Positions 27,204 through 36,185 of a DNA stretch of 64,000 nt are shown one piece after another. Under the pieces are notes generated by a model. That model saw only the letters and a program-made list of their open reading frames with translations. It ran no database searches and was not told the origin of the DNA. The translations under genes were made by a program, and so were the position numbers. Source of the DNA: Cohnella sp. OV330. GTDB lineage: Bacteria; Bacillota; Bacilli; Paenibacillales; Paenibacillaceae. Location of the stretch: positions 308,277-372,276 of the forward strand of contig NZ_FOKE01000007.1 of assembly GCF_900112065.1 (NCBI RefSeq), given 5' to 3'. Every line of letters starts with the position of its first letter. Position 1 is the stretch's first letter.

Positions 27204-29651
27204 ATGCAGCAACATAGCGATCGTCAGCGCCTCATCGTCGTCGGCAACGGAATGGCAGGCATCAATACGGTCGAACAGATCCTGAAGCTTGCTCCCGAAG
27301 CCTACCGGATCACGGTGTTCGGCAGCGAGCCCTATCCGAATTACAATCGCATCCAGCTCTCTTACGTGCTCGAGAAAAGCAAGTCGATCGACGAGATCAT
27401 CCTGAACAGCCGGGAGTGGTACGCGGAAAACGGCATCGAGCTCCATACCGGAACGACGGTGACGCAAATCGATACGGCGGCGAAAACGGTGGAGACGGCG
27501 GACGGAGCGATCGCGCCTTACGACAAGCTGATTCTCGCGACCGGCTCCAAGCCGTTCATGCTCCCCGTTCCGGGGGCGGACAAGGAAGGCATCGTCGGCT
27601 TCCGGGACATCGCGGACTGCGAGACGATGCTCGAAGCGGCCGGCAAATACCGGAAGGCGGCGGTCATCGGGGGCGGATTGCTCGGCCTTGAAGCGGCCAA
27701 AGGCCTGCTCAAGCTCGGCATGGACGTCACGGTCGTGCATCTGCTCGGCGAGCTGATGGAACGCCAGCTCGATCCGACGGCTTCGCATCTGCTGCAGCAG
27801 GAGCTCGAGCTGCAGGGACTGAAGTTCGCGATGGGGAAAAAAACGGAGGAATTCCTCGGCGGGGAGCGCGTGAGCGGGATCCGGTTCGGAGACGGCTCGA
27901 CGCTCGAGGCGGAGTTCGTCGTCATGGCGGTCGGTATCCGGCCGAACGTCGAGCTGGCGCGCGAGAGCGGCATCGCGACGAACCGCGGGATCGTCGTAGA
28001 CGACCTGCTGCGCACCTCGGCCGACGGCGTATATGCGGTTGGCGAGTGCAACGAGCACCGCGGCGTGAGCTACGGTCTCGTCGCGCCGCTCTTCGAGCAG
28101 GGCGCCGTGCTGGCGAAGCATCTGTGCGGCGTCGATACTGCGCCTTTTGCGGGATCGGTCGTGTCGACCCAGCTGAAAATCTCGGGCGTCGAAGTGTTCT
28201 CGGCGGGCGAGTTCATGGACGCGACCGACCTGACGGTCGTGCGCATGCATGACGAATGGCGCCGGATTTACAAGAAGGTGCTCATCCGCGGCGGCGTCAT
28301 CGTCGGCGGCGTGCTCGTCGGCGACAGCAGCCAGTCGGCGCGGCTCCAGCAGTGGATCCGCACGGGCGCGGTCATGAACGACGAATACCATGCCATCGTC
28401 ATGGGGACGGCCGCCGCTCCGGCGGGCTCGGGCGCGGCGGAGCTCGCCGACGAAGAGATCGTCTGCGGGTGCAACGGCGTCACCAAGAAGATGATCGTCG
28501 ACGCGATCCATGAGCGCGAGCTGACGACGGTCGACGAGATCAAGCTCGCCACGGGCGCGACGCGTTCTTGCGGCGGCTGCAAGCCGGTCGTCGAGCAGAT
28601 TCTGAAGCTGACGCTCGGCGACAAGTACGATTCGGCGGCGGCCAAGCAGGCGGGCATCTGCGACTGCACGCCGCTCAGCCGGGACGAGGTCGTCGCGGCG
28701 ATCAAGGAGAAGGGGCTCATCACGACCAAAGAGGTCCGCTACGCCCTCGATTGGAACAACAAGGAGGGCTGCTCCAAGTGCCGCCCGGCGCTGAACTATT
28801 ATCTGGGCATGATCTGGCCGCAGGAGCACGCGGACGAGAAGGACTCGCGGTTCGTCAACGAGCGGATGCACGGCAACATCCAGAAGGACGGCACGTTCGG
28901 CGTCGTGCCGCGGATGTACGGCGGCGTCACGACGCCCGAGGATCTGCGGCTGATCGCGGACGTCGCGGTGAAGTACAACGTCAAGCTCGTCAAGGTGACA
29001 GGCGGCCAGCGGCTTGACCTGCTCGGCGTCAAGCGGGAGGATCTTCCCGCGATCTGGTCGGATCTCGGCATGCCCTCGGGCTATGCGTACGCCAAGGCGC
29101 TGCGCACCGTCAAAACCTGCGTCGGCTCGCAGTTCTGCCGCTTCGGCACGAAGGATTCGATGGGCATGGGCATCGTGCTGGAGAAAAAGTACGAGCGGCT
29201 CGACATGCCGGCCAAGTTCAAGATGGCCGTCAACGGCTGTCCGCGCAACTGCGCCGAGTCGTCGACGAAGGACATCGGCATCGTGGGCAACGAAGGCGCT
29301 TGGGAAATCTATGTCGGCGGCAACGGCGGCATCAAGGCCCGGCTCGCCGAACTGCTCTGCAAGGTGAGGACCGACGAAGAGCTGATCGAGATCGTGTCGG
29401 CGTTCATGCAGTATTACCGGGAAACGGGCAAATATCTGGAGCGCACTTCGGATTGGATCGAGCGGATCGGCCTTGAGAAGGTCAAAGCGGTCATCGTCGA
29501 GGACGCGCCGGGCCGCAAGGCGCTGGCGGACCGGATGGAAGCCGCGCTAGAGCAGGTGAAAGAGCCTTGGCAGGAGATCCTCGACAATCCGAATCTCCGC
29601 GAGCGGCTTTTCGGAGAGATTCGCGTTCCGGCCGTCGGACCGAAGGAATAG
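27204..29651 (+). CDS. nirB: NADH-dependent nitrite reductase large subunit
   Basis: Reduces nitrite to ammonium with NADH in the cytoplasm. The 815 residues hold an FAD/NAD oxidoreductase part (V-V-G-N-G-M-A-G to about 400), two BFD-like [2Fe-2S] modules (C-G-C-N-G-V...C-G-G-C and C-D-C-T-P...C-S-K-C) and the siroheme/[4Fe-4S] part with C-V-G-S-Q-F-C and C-P-R-N-C (about 640-683). ATG 27204 with AAAGGAAG upstream fits the family start; an earlier in-frame codon at 27129 adds low-quality sequence. nirD follows after 11 bases. An Fnr box in the promoter indicates oxygen-limited expression. Confidence 0.96.
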   Translation: MQQHSDRQRLIVVGNGMAGINTVEQILKLAPEAYRITVFGSEPYPNYNRIQLSYVLEKSKSIDEIILNSREWYAENGIELHTGTTVTQIDTAAKTVETADGAIAPYDKLILATGSKPFMLPVPGADKEGIVGFRDIADCETMLEAAGKYRKAAVIGGGLLGLEAAKGLLKLGMDVTVVHLLGELMERQLDPTASHLLQQELELQGLKFAMGKKTEEFLGGERVSGIRFGDGSTLEAEFVVMAVGIRPNVELARESGIATNRGIVVDDLLRTSADGVYAVGECNEHRGVSYGLVAPLFEQGAVLAKHLCGVDTAPFAGSVVSTQLKISGVEVFSAGEFMDATDLTVVRMHDEWRRIYKKVLIRGGVIVGGVLVGDSSQSARLQQWIRTGAVMNDEYHAIVMGTAAAPAGSGAAELADEEIVCGCNGVTKKMIVDAIHERELTTVDEIKLATGATRSCGGCKPVVEQILKLTLGDKYDSAAAKQAGICDCTPLSRDEVVAAIKEKGLITTKEVRYALDWNNKEGCSKCRPALNYYLGMIWPQEHADEKDSRFVNERMHGNIQKDGTFGVVPRMYGGVTTPEDLRLIADVAVKYNVKLVKVTGGQRLDLLGVKREDLPAIWSDLGMPSGYAYAKALRTVKTCVGSQFCRFGTKDSMGMGIVLEKKYERLDMPAKFKMAVNGCPRNCAESSTKDIGIVGNEGAWEIYVGGNGGIKARLAELLCKVRTDEELIEIVSAFMQYYRETGKYLERTSDWIERIGLEKVKAVIVEDAPGRKALADRMEAALEQVKEPWQEILDNPNLRERLFGEIRVPAVGPKE

Positions 29652-29662
29652 GAGGTGCGGGG

Positions 29663-29998
29663 ATGACAAGAGAACAATTGGAGGCAGAGGGATACCGCCT
29701 GGCGGGAACCGTCGAGCAATTTCCGGAGCGCATAGGCAAGCTCTTGAGGCTGGGCGCTATTGAGATCGCCGTATTCAAGACCACGGAGGGGGAGATCTTC
29801 GCGCTGGAAAACCGGAGCCCGGGCCCGCGCGGAGGCACGATCGTCGACGGCATCGTATCCGGCGAGGTGCTGTACGATCCAATCTGCGACTGGCGCATCG
29901 GCCTGGCGGACGGCGCCGTACAGGCGCCGGACCGCGGGCAGGTCGCCGCGTTCCCCGTCCGCATCGTAGACGGGGACGTCTATATCGGCCGTCCTTAA
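29663..29998 (+). CDS. nirD: Nitrite reductase small subunit, Rieske-like fold without cluster ligands
   Basis: 111-residue partner of NirB, with a strong AGGAGGTG site. It keeps the NirD scaffold (F-A-L-E-N-R-S-P-G-P-R-G-G...G-I-V-S-G...D-W-R-I-G-L-A-D-G), but the places where Rieske proteins have C-x-H and C-x2-H read S-P-G and D-P-I-C. The cluster is therefore predicted absent, as in some enteric NirD proteins. Its role would be structural. Its 3' end lies close to a truncated cupin gene on the other strand. Confidence 0.88.
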   Translation: MTREQLEAEGYRLAGTVEQFPERIGKLLRLGAIEIAVFKTTEGEIFALENRSPGPRGGTIVDGIVSGEVLYDPICDWRIGLADGAVQAPDRGQVAAFPVRIVDGDVYIGRP

Positions 29999-30003
29999 GG
30001 ATA

Positions 30004-30664
30004 TTTGACGACCGGCCACTTCACCTTGCGCAGCGCATGTGTACACCTGGCTGTCCGGACGGCCGTCGAAAGCGGATTCGGGCACGCCGAAGTTCGCCGC
30101 CAGAACGTCCTTCGGCGTGTGCGCGAACCAGTCCGAGATCGACAGCGTATTGAGGTCGGAGAAGCTGCCGTCGTCGAAGACGAGCAGGAACTCGCAGCCT
30201 TCCGCGAGCGCCTGGATCGAATGGGGGAGTCCGGCGGGGAAAAACCATAGATCTCCCTTTTCTACGTCCGCGATGAAGTTGCGGCCCTGCGCGTCGACCG
30301 ACGTGATGCGGGCGCAGCCCCAGATCATGTACGCCCATTCGGACTGCTGATGCCAGTGCAGCTCGCGCACGCCGCCCGGGACGAGGCTCATGTTGACGCC
30401 GGCCAGCGTCGTCGCGATCGGCAAATCCCGCACGGTAATCTCCCGGGACCATCCGCCGTGGTTCAGCTGCATGTGCGTATCCGAAAACGAGAACTTCATG
30501 TTGGGCAGCAAACCGGCGTCCGTGGCGGGCGGCACGAGCATATCCGGATTTTCCAGATCCCTCAGCACGTCGCGGGGTCCGAAGTCGGGACCGCCTGCGC
30601 CGTCCTTGCGGACAGGTTGGGGCACTTTAATGGGACCGGCCTGTCGGCGGGGGACGTTTTCCAT
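30004..30664 (-). pseudogene. Oxalate decarboxylase truncated after its first cupin domain
   Basis: Starting at ATG 30664 (AAGGAG 8 bases upstream) the protein matches the N-terminal half of bicupin oxalate decarboxylases: Q-P-V-R-K-D-G-A-G-G, E-L-H-W-H-Q-Q-S-E-W-A-Y (manganese ligands His, His, Glu) and G-L-P-H-S-I-Q (His). The lid loop is F-S-D-L-N-T. The resemblance stops near 30035, at S-Q-V-Y-T, just beyond the nirD stop. The frame stays open as far as 29414, but only as the antisense of nirD and nirB. The second cupin is missing, so I call it a 3'-truncated gene; activity of the remaining site is not excluded. Confidence 0.75.
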
Positions 30665-30802
30665 CGTCGTCAGCTCCTTCATGATACTGCCGGACTACCG
30701 TCCTGCTTCATATGTATGAATGCCGGCTTGGGCCGTATGTGCGGGCCCGAGTGTCCAATGGCGCGATTCAAATTTCGCATTCGGCGACCGTCGCCGCAGT
30801 GG

Positions 30803-30829
30803 AGGAAAGTGCAGATCTTGCACTTTCCT
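30803..30829. repeat. Palindrome before the discoidin-domain beta-helix gene
   Basis: 11-bp arms AGGAAAGTGCA/TGCACTTTCCT around a 5-base loop, followed by TTCTTTGCG. It closely resembles the terminator hairpin after the same gene at 34257. Confidence 0.75.
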
Positions 30830-30888
30830 TTCTTTGCGTTCCTGCTATGTTCTGGGTGTAGTTAAAAATGAATACCAGAGGAGGCAGT

Positions 30889-33800
30889 ATGATGTCGGTT
30901 CGATCGAATTGGGTTCGCACGCTTGGCATTTCTTGTGTCTTGGCGTTAGCGGCGGGTTTCTTACCTCCGCCAAGCGCGAGCGCCGCCACGACGTACCATG
31001 TGTCGGCCGCAACAGGAAGTCTTACGGGTAACGGCACCACCACGCCGTTCAAGACCATCGGCCAGTGCGCGGCGGTCATGACTGGGGGAGACACGTGCGT
31101 CATCGAGTCGGGCACGTACCGGGAGACGGTCACGCCTACGAACTCGGGCACATCGACCGCGCCGATCCGGTACGAGGCTGCCGCCGGCGCGACCGTCGTC
31201 GTGAGCGGCACCGAGCCGCTTAGCGGCTGGAGCGTGTACAGCGGCAATATCTACTCCGCGAATTTCACCGGGACGTTGCCGGGGAATGAAAATCAACTGT
31301 TCATTAAAAACGGCACGGCCGTAACGCAGCTGTGGGAGGCGCGGTGGCCGAACATTAACGCCTACAGCCTGCCCGAATTGAAAAACGGCGTAGCCGTTGC
31401 CGACGCCGGCGCGCAAAATACGATTACCGACGCCGCGCTGGTCTCGACCGGCGTGAACTGGAACGGCGCTAAAGTCTGGGTTCGCGGGGGCAGCGCCTAT
31501 GTAGGGATGACGAGCCAGCTTACAAGCTACAATGCCACCGCGGGCGCCTTTACTTACTCGGCGATTACCGGGGATTTCGATGCGCTGTATCCGAAGACCG
31601 GCAGCACTTATTTCCTCAGCGGCAAATTAGAAGCCCTGGATGCGCCCGGCGAGTGGTACGTGGACGCGGCCGCCCAGAAGGTGTATTTATGGGCGCCCGG
31701 CGGAGGCGTGCCCGCAAACGTCGAGATCAAAAAGCGCAAGACCGCTTTTAATCTGAACGGAAAAAATTACATCCAGCTCGCCGGCATCCAGACGTTCGCC
31801 GCCAACATCACGATGAATGGCTCGAACAACAACGTGATCGACGGCGTAAAGGCCGAATACGTATACTTCTCGAACTACTCGCAGAGCACGACCAATGCCG
31901 ACCAGCTGAACGGCGGCATCTCCATCGTCGGCAACGACAACGTGGTCAAAAACAGCACGATCGCCTATTCTTCGGGCGCGCTCGTCAACATCAACGGCAA
32001 CAACAACCGGATCGTGAACAATTCGATTCATGACGGCGCCTACATGGCCTCCTATGACCCGCTTCTAAAACTGTCCAGCGGCACGGGCAATATGATCAGC
32101 CGCAACGAAATGAAAAATTCCGGCCGGTACATTATTTACTGGGATGTAGGCGTAGGCGAAATTTCGTACAACGATATCTCGAACGGCATGTGGCTGTCCC
32201 GAGACGGCGCTTTAATCTATGCCTGGGGCACCGATCTCGGCAACAGCAACATCCACCATAACCTGATTCACGACAGCGTCCACGACACCGTTCCGGACGA
32301 TACGCGGGTCGGTCTCTATTTCGACAACTTTACCGAGAATGTCGTCGCGCATCACAATGTCATCTACAACAACGACGTGGGCATCCAGATGAACACGCCG
32401 GGCAACTACAAGCTGATCTACAACAATACGGTCGTGGGCAACCCGGTCAGCAGCGTCGCTTACTGGGGCGATTCGACCAACGCTTACAAAGAAGAACTTT
32501 ACGGCACCCGCGTGTTCAACAATATTTTCACCAATAAAGTATCCCTGCCCGCCGACGTGGTACGGGGATTCAATACGATCACGGACGAAGGAATTAACTT
32601 CTGGAACCCCGCAAGCGGGAACTTCCGGCTGAATGCCAACTCGACCGCCGTTGATATGGGATCGTTCATCCCGGGCATTACGGACAACAGCATCGGCGCC
32701 GCGCCGGATGCCGGCGCTTACGAGTACGGGGGAACGGACTGGACGGCTGGAACTTCCGGTACGGCGCCGGCATCGTACGTGCCGATCGCGACGCCGTATA
32801 TGAACCTCGTCTCCAACAGCGGCTTCGAGAAGAATCTGCAAGGCTGGACGCCTTGGACGACATCGCCGTCGACGGCCACCGTTACGGAAGGCAACGTGAA
32901 CGCTTTTGCCAACTCGGACTTCCGCAAGCGCGGCGTACGGACGCGTCTGAAGCTAGGAGCCGGAGGCGGCGTCGAACAGCTCGTGACGGGGCTTGCGCCG
33001 AATACCAAGTACAAGTTCGTCGCGTGGGTATATACCGATACGGGCGGCCAGGCCATTAACGTAGGCGTGCTGAATTACGGCGGCGCCGCGATCGACGTCT
33101 CTCAGAGCACGGCGAACCAGTACGTGCGCAAGGAAGTCGAGTTCACGACCGGCGCGACCGATACGTCGGCCAGAGTGCGCATCTGGAGAGCGGCCGGCGC
33201 GACAGGCACTGCTTATGCGGACGATGCCGGCCTATTCGTGATGACGGATTACGATCCGGGCGTCTATAAAAACCAAGCTTTAGGCAAGACGACGATTACG
33301 GCGAGCGGCGCCCTAAGCTTCCCCGAACGGCTGACGGACGACTCCACGACGGCTTACTCCAACATGGACAATACCGGACCGCAATGGGTCAAGATCGACC
33401 TGGGCCGAAGCTACGAGCTGGATAAGATCAATTTGCTGCATTATTACACCCCGACGGACGTACGGACCTACCATGACGTCATCGTGCAGCTGTCCAACGA
33501 TTCGACCTTCGCGACCAAGACGACCGTCTTCAACAACGACGCCAACAACTCGGCAGCCCAAGGGACGGGCACCGATGCCGAGTACGCGGAGACGGCGGCT
33601 GGAAAAGACATCGCGTTTGCGAAAACGAACGCCCGTTATATCCGGCTGTGGACGAACGGGAATACCAAGTACGACACGCAGCACTACACGGAAGTCAAAG
33701 CCTACGGCGTACCGGCGGTCACGCCGACCACGCCGCGGCAGGGCTACAAAAATGTGGCATTTAAACTAAGCGATTCGCGAATCACGTTCAGCAAAAACGT

Positions 33801-34239
33801 AGGTAACGTATTCAGGATCACGGACGGCGACAAAAGCGGACCGTTCGCCAATCAGGATGGTCCTGTAGGCGGACCCTCCAACCCGGAATGGATCCAACTC
33901 GACCTGGGTCAGAAATACAGGCTCGACCAGGTGAAAGTATGGCATTTTATCCCTTTTGACAGAATCTATTACGATGTCATTATTCAGGTGTCCAACGATC
34001 CTGCGTTCCCGGCATCGGCAACGACGACCGTTTTCAACAACGATGCCGACAATACGGCCGGCCAGGGCGCGGGTACGGACGCGCTGTATCCGGATAACGC
34101 CAACGGCAAAACGGTTAACTTCCCGTTGACCACGGCCAGGTACGTCCGCTTGTGGGCGAACGGGAATCAGAACAACCCGTCGCAGCATTACGCGGAAGTC
34201 GAGGTCTACGGATCGCCGGATTACGGCATGGGGACCTGA
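30889..34239 (+). CDS. Secreted beta-helix protein with carbohydrate-binding discoidin domains
   Basis: 1116-residue exported protein. A signal peptide ends near S-A-S-A-A. Residues from about 35 (T-Y-H-V-S-A-A-T-G-S) to about 600 form a right-handed beta-helix with many N-N/I-x-N repeats, opening like pectate and alginate-type lyases. A carbohydrate-binding-like module (about 640-790, N-L-V-S-N-S-G-F-E) follows, then two F5/8 type C domains (about 800-955 and 965-1115; W-V-K-I-D-L-G-R and W-I-Q-L-D-L-G-Q). The start at 30889 has AGAGGAGG just upstream; an earlier in-frame ATG at 30868 covers that site. The polysaccharide attacked is unknown. Confidence 0.85.
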   Translation: MMSVRSNWVRTLGISCVLALAAGFLPPPSASAATTYHVSAATGSLTGNGTTTPFKTIGQCAAVMTGGDTCVIESGTYRETVTPTNSGTSTAPIRYEAAAGATVVVSGTEPLSGWSVYSGNIYSANFTGTLPGNENQLFIKNGTAVTQLWEARWPNINAYSLPELKNGVAVADAGAQNTITDAALVSTGVNWNGAKVWVRGGSAYVGMTSQLTSYNATAGAFTYSAITGDFDALYPKTGSTYFLSGKLEALDAPGEWYVDAAAQKVYLWAPGGGVPANVEIKKRKTAFNLNGKNYIQLAGIQTFAANITMNGSNNNVIDGVKAEYVYFSNYSQSTTNADQLNGGISIVGNDNVVKNSTIAYSSGALVNINGNNNRIVNNSIHDGAYMASYDPLLKLSSGTGNMISRNEMKNSGRYIIYWDVGVGEISYNDISNGMWLSRDGALIYAWGTDLGNSNIHHNLIHDSVHDTVPDDTRVGLYFDNFTENVVAHHNVIYNNDVGIQMNTPGNYKLIYNNTVVGNPVSSVAYWGDSTNAYKEELYGTRVFNNIFTNKVSLPADVVRGFNTITDEGINFWNPASGNFRLNANSTAVDMGSFIPGITDNSIGAAPDAGAYEYGGTDWTAGTSGTAPASYVPIATPYMNLVSNSGFEKNLQGWTPWTTSPSTATVTEGNVNAFANSDFRKRGVRTRLKLGAGGGVEQLVTGLAPNTKYKFVAWVYTDTGGQAINVGVLNYGGAAIDVSQSTANQYVRKEVEFTTGATDTSARVRIWRAAGATGTAYADDAGLFVMTDYDPGVYKNQALGKTTITASGALSFPERLTDDSTTAYSNMDNTGPQWVKIDLGRSYELDKINLLHYYTPTDVRTYHDVIVQLSNDSTFATKTTVFNNDANNSAAQGTGTDAEYAETAAGKDIAFAKTNARYIRLWTNGNTKYDTQHYTEVKAYGVPAVTPTTPRQGYKNVAFKLSDSRITFSKNVGNVFRITDGDKSGPFANQDGPVGGPSNPEWIQLDLGQKYRLDQVKVWHFIPFDRIYYDVIIQVSNDPAFPASATTTVFNNDADNTAGQGAGTDALYPDNANGKTVNFPLTTARYVRLWANGNQNNPSQHYAEVEVYGSPDYGMGT

Positions 34240-34256
34240 ATAATCAACACTAATTC

Positions 34257-34292
34257 AAAGAAAAGTGCAGATTTCTGCACTTTTCTTTTTTT
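34257..34292 (+). terminator. Terminator of the discoidin-domain beta-helix gene
   Basis: Perfect 14-bp stem AAAGAAAAGTGCAG/CTGCACTTTTCTTT, loop ATTT, then T residues. Confidence 0.92.
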
Positions 34293-34308
34293 ATATCCGC
34301 TATATATG

Positions 34309-34353
34309 TTGCACTATTTAATTATTAGAGTGTATTATATATAAAAAATACAC
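34309..34353 (+). promoter_or_regulatory. glpX promoter with inverted repeat
   Basis: TTGCAC (34309-34314) is a -35 candidate and TATTAT (34333-34338) a -10 candidate. The -10 box lies in an inverted repeat, GTGTATT (34330-34336) and AATACAC (34347-34353), a likely repressor site. CcpN is encoded downstream but the sequence does not clearly match its known sites. Confidence 0.45.
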
Positions 34354-34379
34354 ACGAATAGAATTCGGAGGCTGGGAAC

Positions 34380-35396
34380 ATGGAGAGAGAGCTGGCGCTT
34401 GAGATCGTACGGGTAACGGAGTTGGCCGCGCTGGCGTCCGCGCCGTGGATGGGCAGAGGGGACAAGCATCACGCCGACGGCGCGGCTACGTCCGCCATGC
34501 GCGCGATGTTCGATTCGGTATCGGTCCGGGGGACGGTCGTGATCGGCGAAGGGGAGATGGACGAAGCCCCGATGCTATATATAGGCGAAGCCGTCGGCAG
34601 CGCGCAGGGACCCGAGGTGGACGTCGCTGTCGACCCGCTCGAGGGTACCGAGATCGTGGCGCGCGGGCTGAACAACGCGATGTCCGTCATCGCCGTTGCC
34701 GGCAAGGGCAGCCTGCTGCATGCGCCGGACATGTATATGGAAAAGCTGGCGGTCGGCCCCGAGCTCGCAGGCAAGGTGAGCTTGTCCGATCCGCTGGAGA
34801 AGACGCTGAATACGGCGGCCGAACAGCTTGGCAAGCCCGTGCGGGAGCTGACGGTCATGCTGCTCGATCGCGATCGTCATGCGCATATCGTGCGGACGCT
34901 TCGCGAGGTCGGCGTGCGCATCAAGTTCCTCTCCGACGGGGACGTCGCCGGCGCGCTGGCACCCTCTTTTCCGGAAGCCGGCATCGATCTGTACGTCGGC
35001 TCCGGCGGCGCGCCCGAGGGCGTGCTGGCCGCCGCTGCGCTGCGCTGCCTGGGCGGCGAGATTCAAGGCCGGCTCATGCCTGCCGACCGGCGCGAATACG
35101 AACGCTGCCTCGAGATGGGGTTGTCCGATCCGGAGAAGGTGCTGACGATGGACGACATGGTCGGCACCGGGGACGTCATCTTCGCCGCGACCGGCGTCAC
35201 GCCGGGCGAATTCATGGGCGGCGTGCGGTACTTGCCGGGCGACCGGGCGGAGACCCATTCGATCGTCATGCGGGCGAAGACCCGGACGATCCGGCATATC
35301 CGTTCGCTCCACCATCTGCCGAGCAAGCCGCTCCTGCTCGATTTGGCGGCGCGCGCCGCGGAAACGTCTCTATCGCCCAATATTGCGGCTTATTAA
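34380..35396 (+). CDS. glpX: Fructose-1,6-bisphosphatase class II
   Basis: Gluconeogenic phosphatase of the cytoplasm, dephosphorylating fructose 1,6-bisphosphate. Its 338 residues show the class II signatures G-E-G-E-M-D-E-A-P-M-L and D-P-L-E-G-T-E (metal and substrate binding), with G-S-G-G-A-P-E-G-V-L-A-A-A-A later. GGAGG lies 8 bases before ATG 34380. It sits just upstream of ccpN-yqfL, the regulators of gluconeogenesis in Bacillus, supporting a shared role. Confidence 0.95.
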   Translation: MERELALEIVRVTELAALASAPWMGRGDKHHADGAATSAMRAMFDSVSVRGTVVIGEGEMDEAPMLYIGEAVGSAQGPEVDVAVDPLEGTEIVARGLNNAMSVIAVAGKGSLLHAPDMYMEKLAVGPELAGKVSLSDPLEKTLNTAAEQLGKPVRELTVMLLDRDRHAHIVRTLREVGVRIKFLSDGDVAGALAPSFPEAGIDLYVGSGGAPEGVLAAAALRCLGGEIQGRLMPADRREYERCLEMGLSDPEKVLTMDDMVGTGDVIFAATGVTPGEFMGGVRYLPGDRAETHSIVMRAKTRTIRHIRSLHHLPSKPLLLDLAARAAETSLSPNIAAY

Positions 35397-35514
35397 TCAA
35401 TCCTGTACACTATTCATAGCTTCGCTCCGAAAAGGCCCTGACGGAAGCCGACGGGGGCAAAGGTCCAAGAGGAGAAGCTCTCGCAATAGTTAGGACAGCC
35501 GGGAGGGAGCACCA

Positions 35515-36162
35515 ATCGAACTGACGCCAAGACAGCTTGCCATTATCGAGCGCGTGCGCAGCCATGCCCCGATCACCGGGGATCAGATCGCCGAATCGCT
35601 CGGCATCAGCCGTCCGACCATCCGGTCGGACTTATCTGTGCTGGTCATGCTCGGGCTGATCGACGCCAAGCCGAAGGTCGGTTATTTTCCCGGACGCCAG
35701 CTGTCGGCCGACGGCCGGGCGAGAGACCGGCTGGTCGCGCTGAAGGTGAGGGACATGATGAGCAGGCCCGTCGTCATCCAGGAGACGGCCAGCGTGAACG
35801 ACGCCGTCATCTCGCTGTTCGTGGAAAATACCGGCATCCTGTCGGTGACGGACGGCGAAGGCTATCTCGCGGGGCTCGTCACCATCAAGGATTTGCTGAA
35901 GGTGACGTTAGGCAATCCCAATGCGGCTTCGATCCCGGTGAGCATGGTGATGACCCGCTTTCCGAGGATCGTCACGGTGACGCCGGAGGATTCGCTCTGG
36001 GATGCCGCGAAGAAGCTGCTGCACCACCAGATCGGCGGGATGCCGGTCGTGCGGCCGGCGGGCGAAGACGGCGCGGGACGCCGGACGCCGCTCGAGGTCG
36101 TGGGCCGGGTGTCCAAGACGACGATGACGCAAGCGCTGGTGGACCTGACGGAAATTACATAG
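35515..36162 (+). CDS. ccpN: CcpN-like repressor (HTH plus two CBS domains), apparent AUC start
   Basis: Represses gluconeogenic genes during growth on glucose in Bacillus. An N-terminal winged helix (R-Q-L-A-I-I-E-R-V-R...I-S-R-P-T-I-R-S-D-L) is followed by two CBS domains (about 80-205; V-R-D-M-M-S-R-P-V-V and V-S-M-V-M-T-R-F-P). No ATG, GTG or TTG starts a full domain: the first, GTG 35554, would cut off helix 1. An in-frame TAG at 35491 limits the extension. ATC 35515 lies 8 bases after GGAGG (35502-35506) and gives 215 residues, the family length. Start confidence is moderate; family assignment is strong. yqfL follows 23 bases later. Confidence 0.85.
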   Translation: MELTPRQLAIIERVRSHAPITGDQIAESLGISRPTIRSDLSVLVMLGLIDAKPKVGYFPGRQLSADGRARDRLVALKVRDMMSRPVVIQETASVNDAVISLFVENTGILSVTDGEGYLAGLVTIKDLLKVTLGNPNAASIPVSMVMTRFPRIVTVTPEDSLWDAAKKLLHHQIGGMPVVRPAGEDGAGRRTPLEVVGRVSKTTMTQALVDLTEIT

Positions 36163-36185
36163 AAGGCTAGGATGGAGGAGACGAG

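Noticed and set aside
27107..27217. Small Arg-rich leader ORF before nirB
   Set aside because: Its ATG lies upstream of the predicted transcription start and the Arg-rich sequence looks like chance reading of GC-rich DNA.
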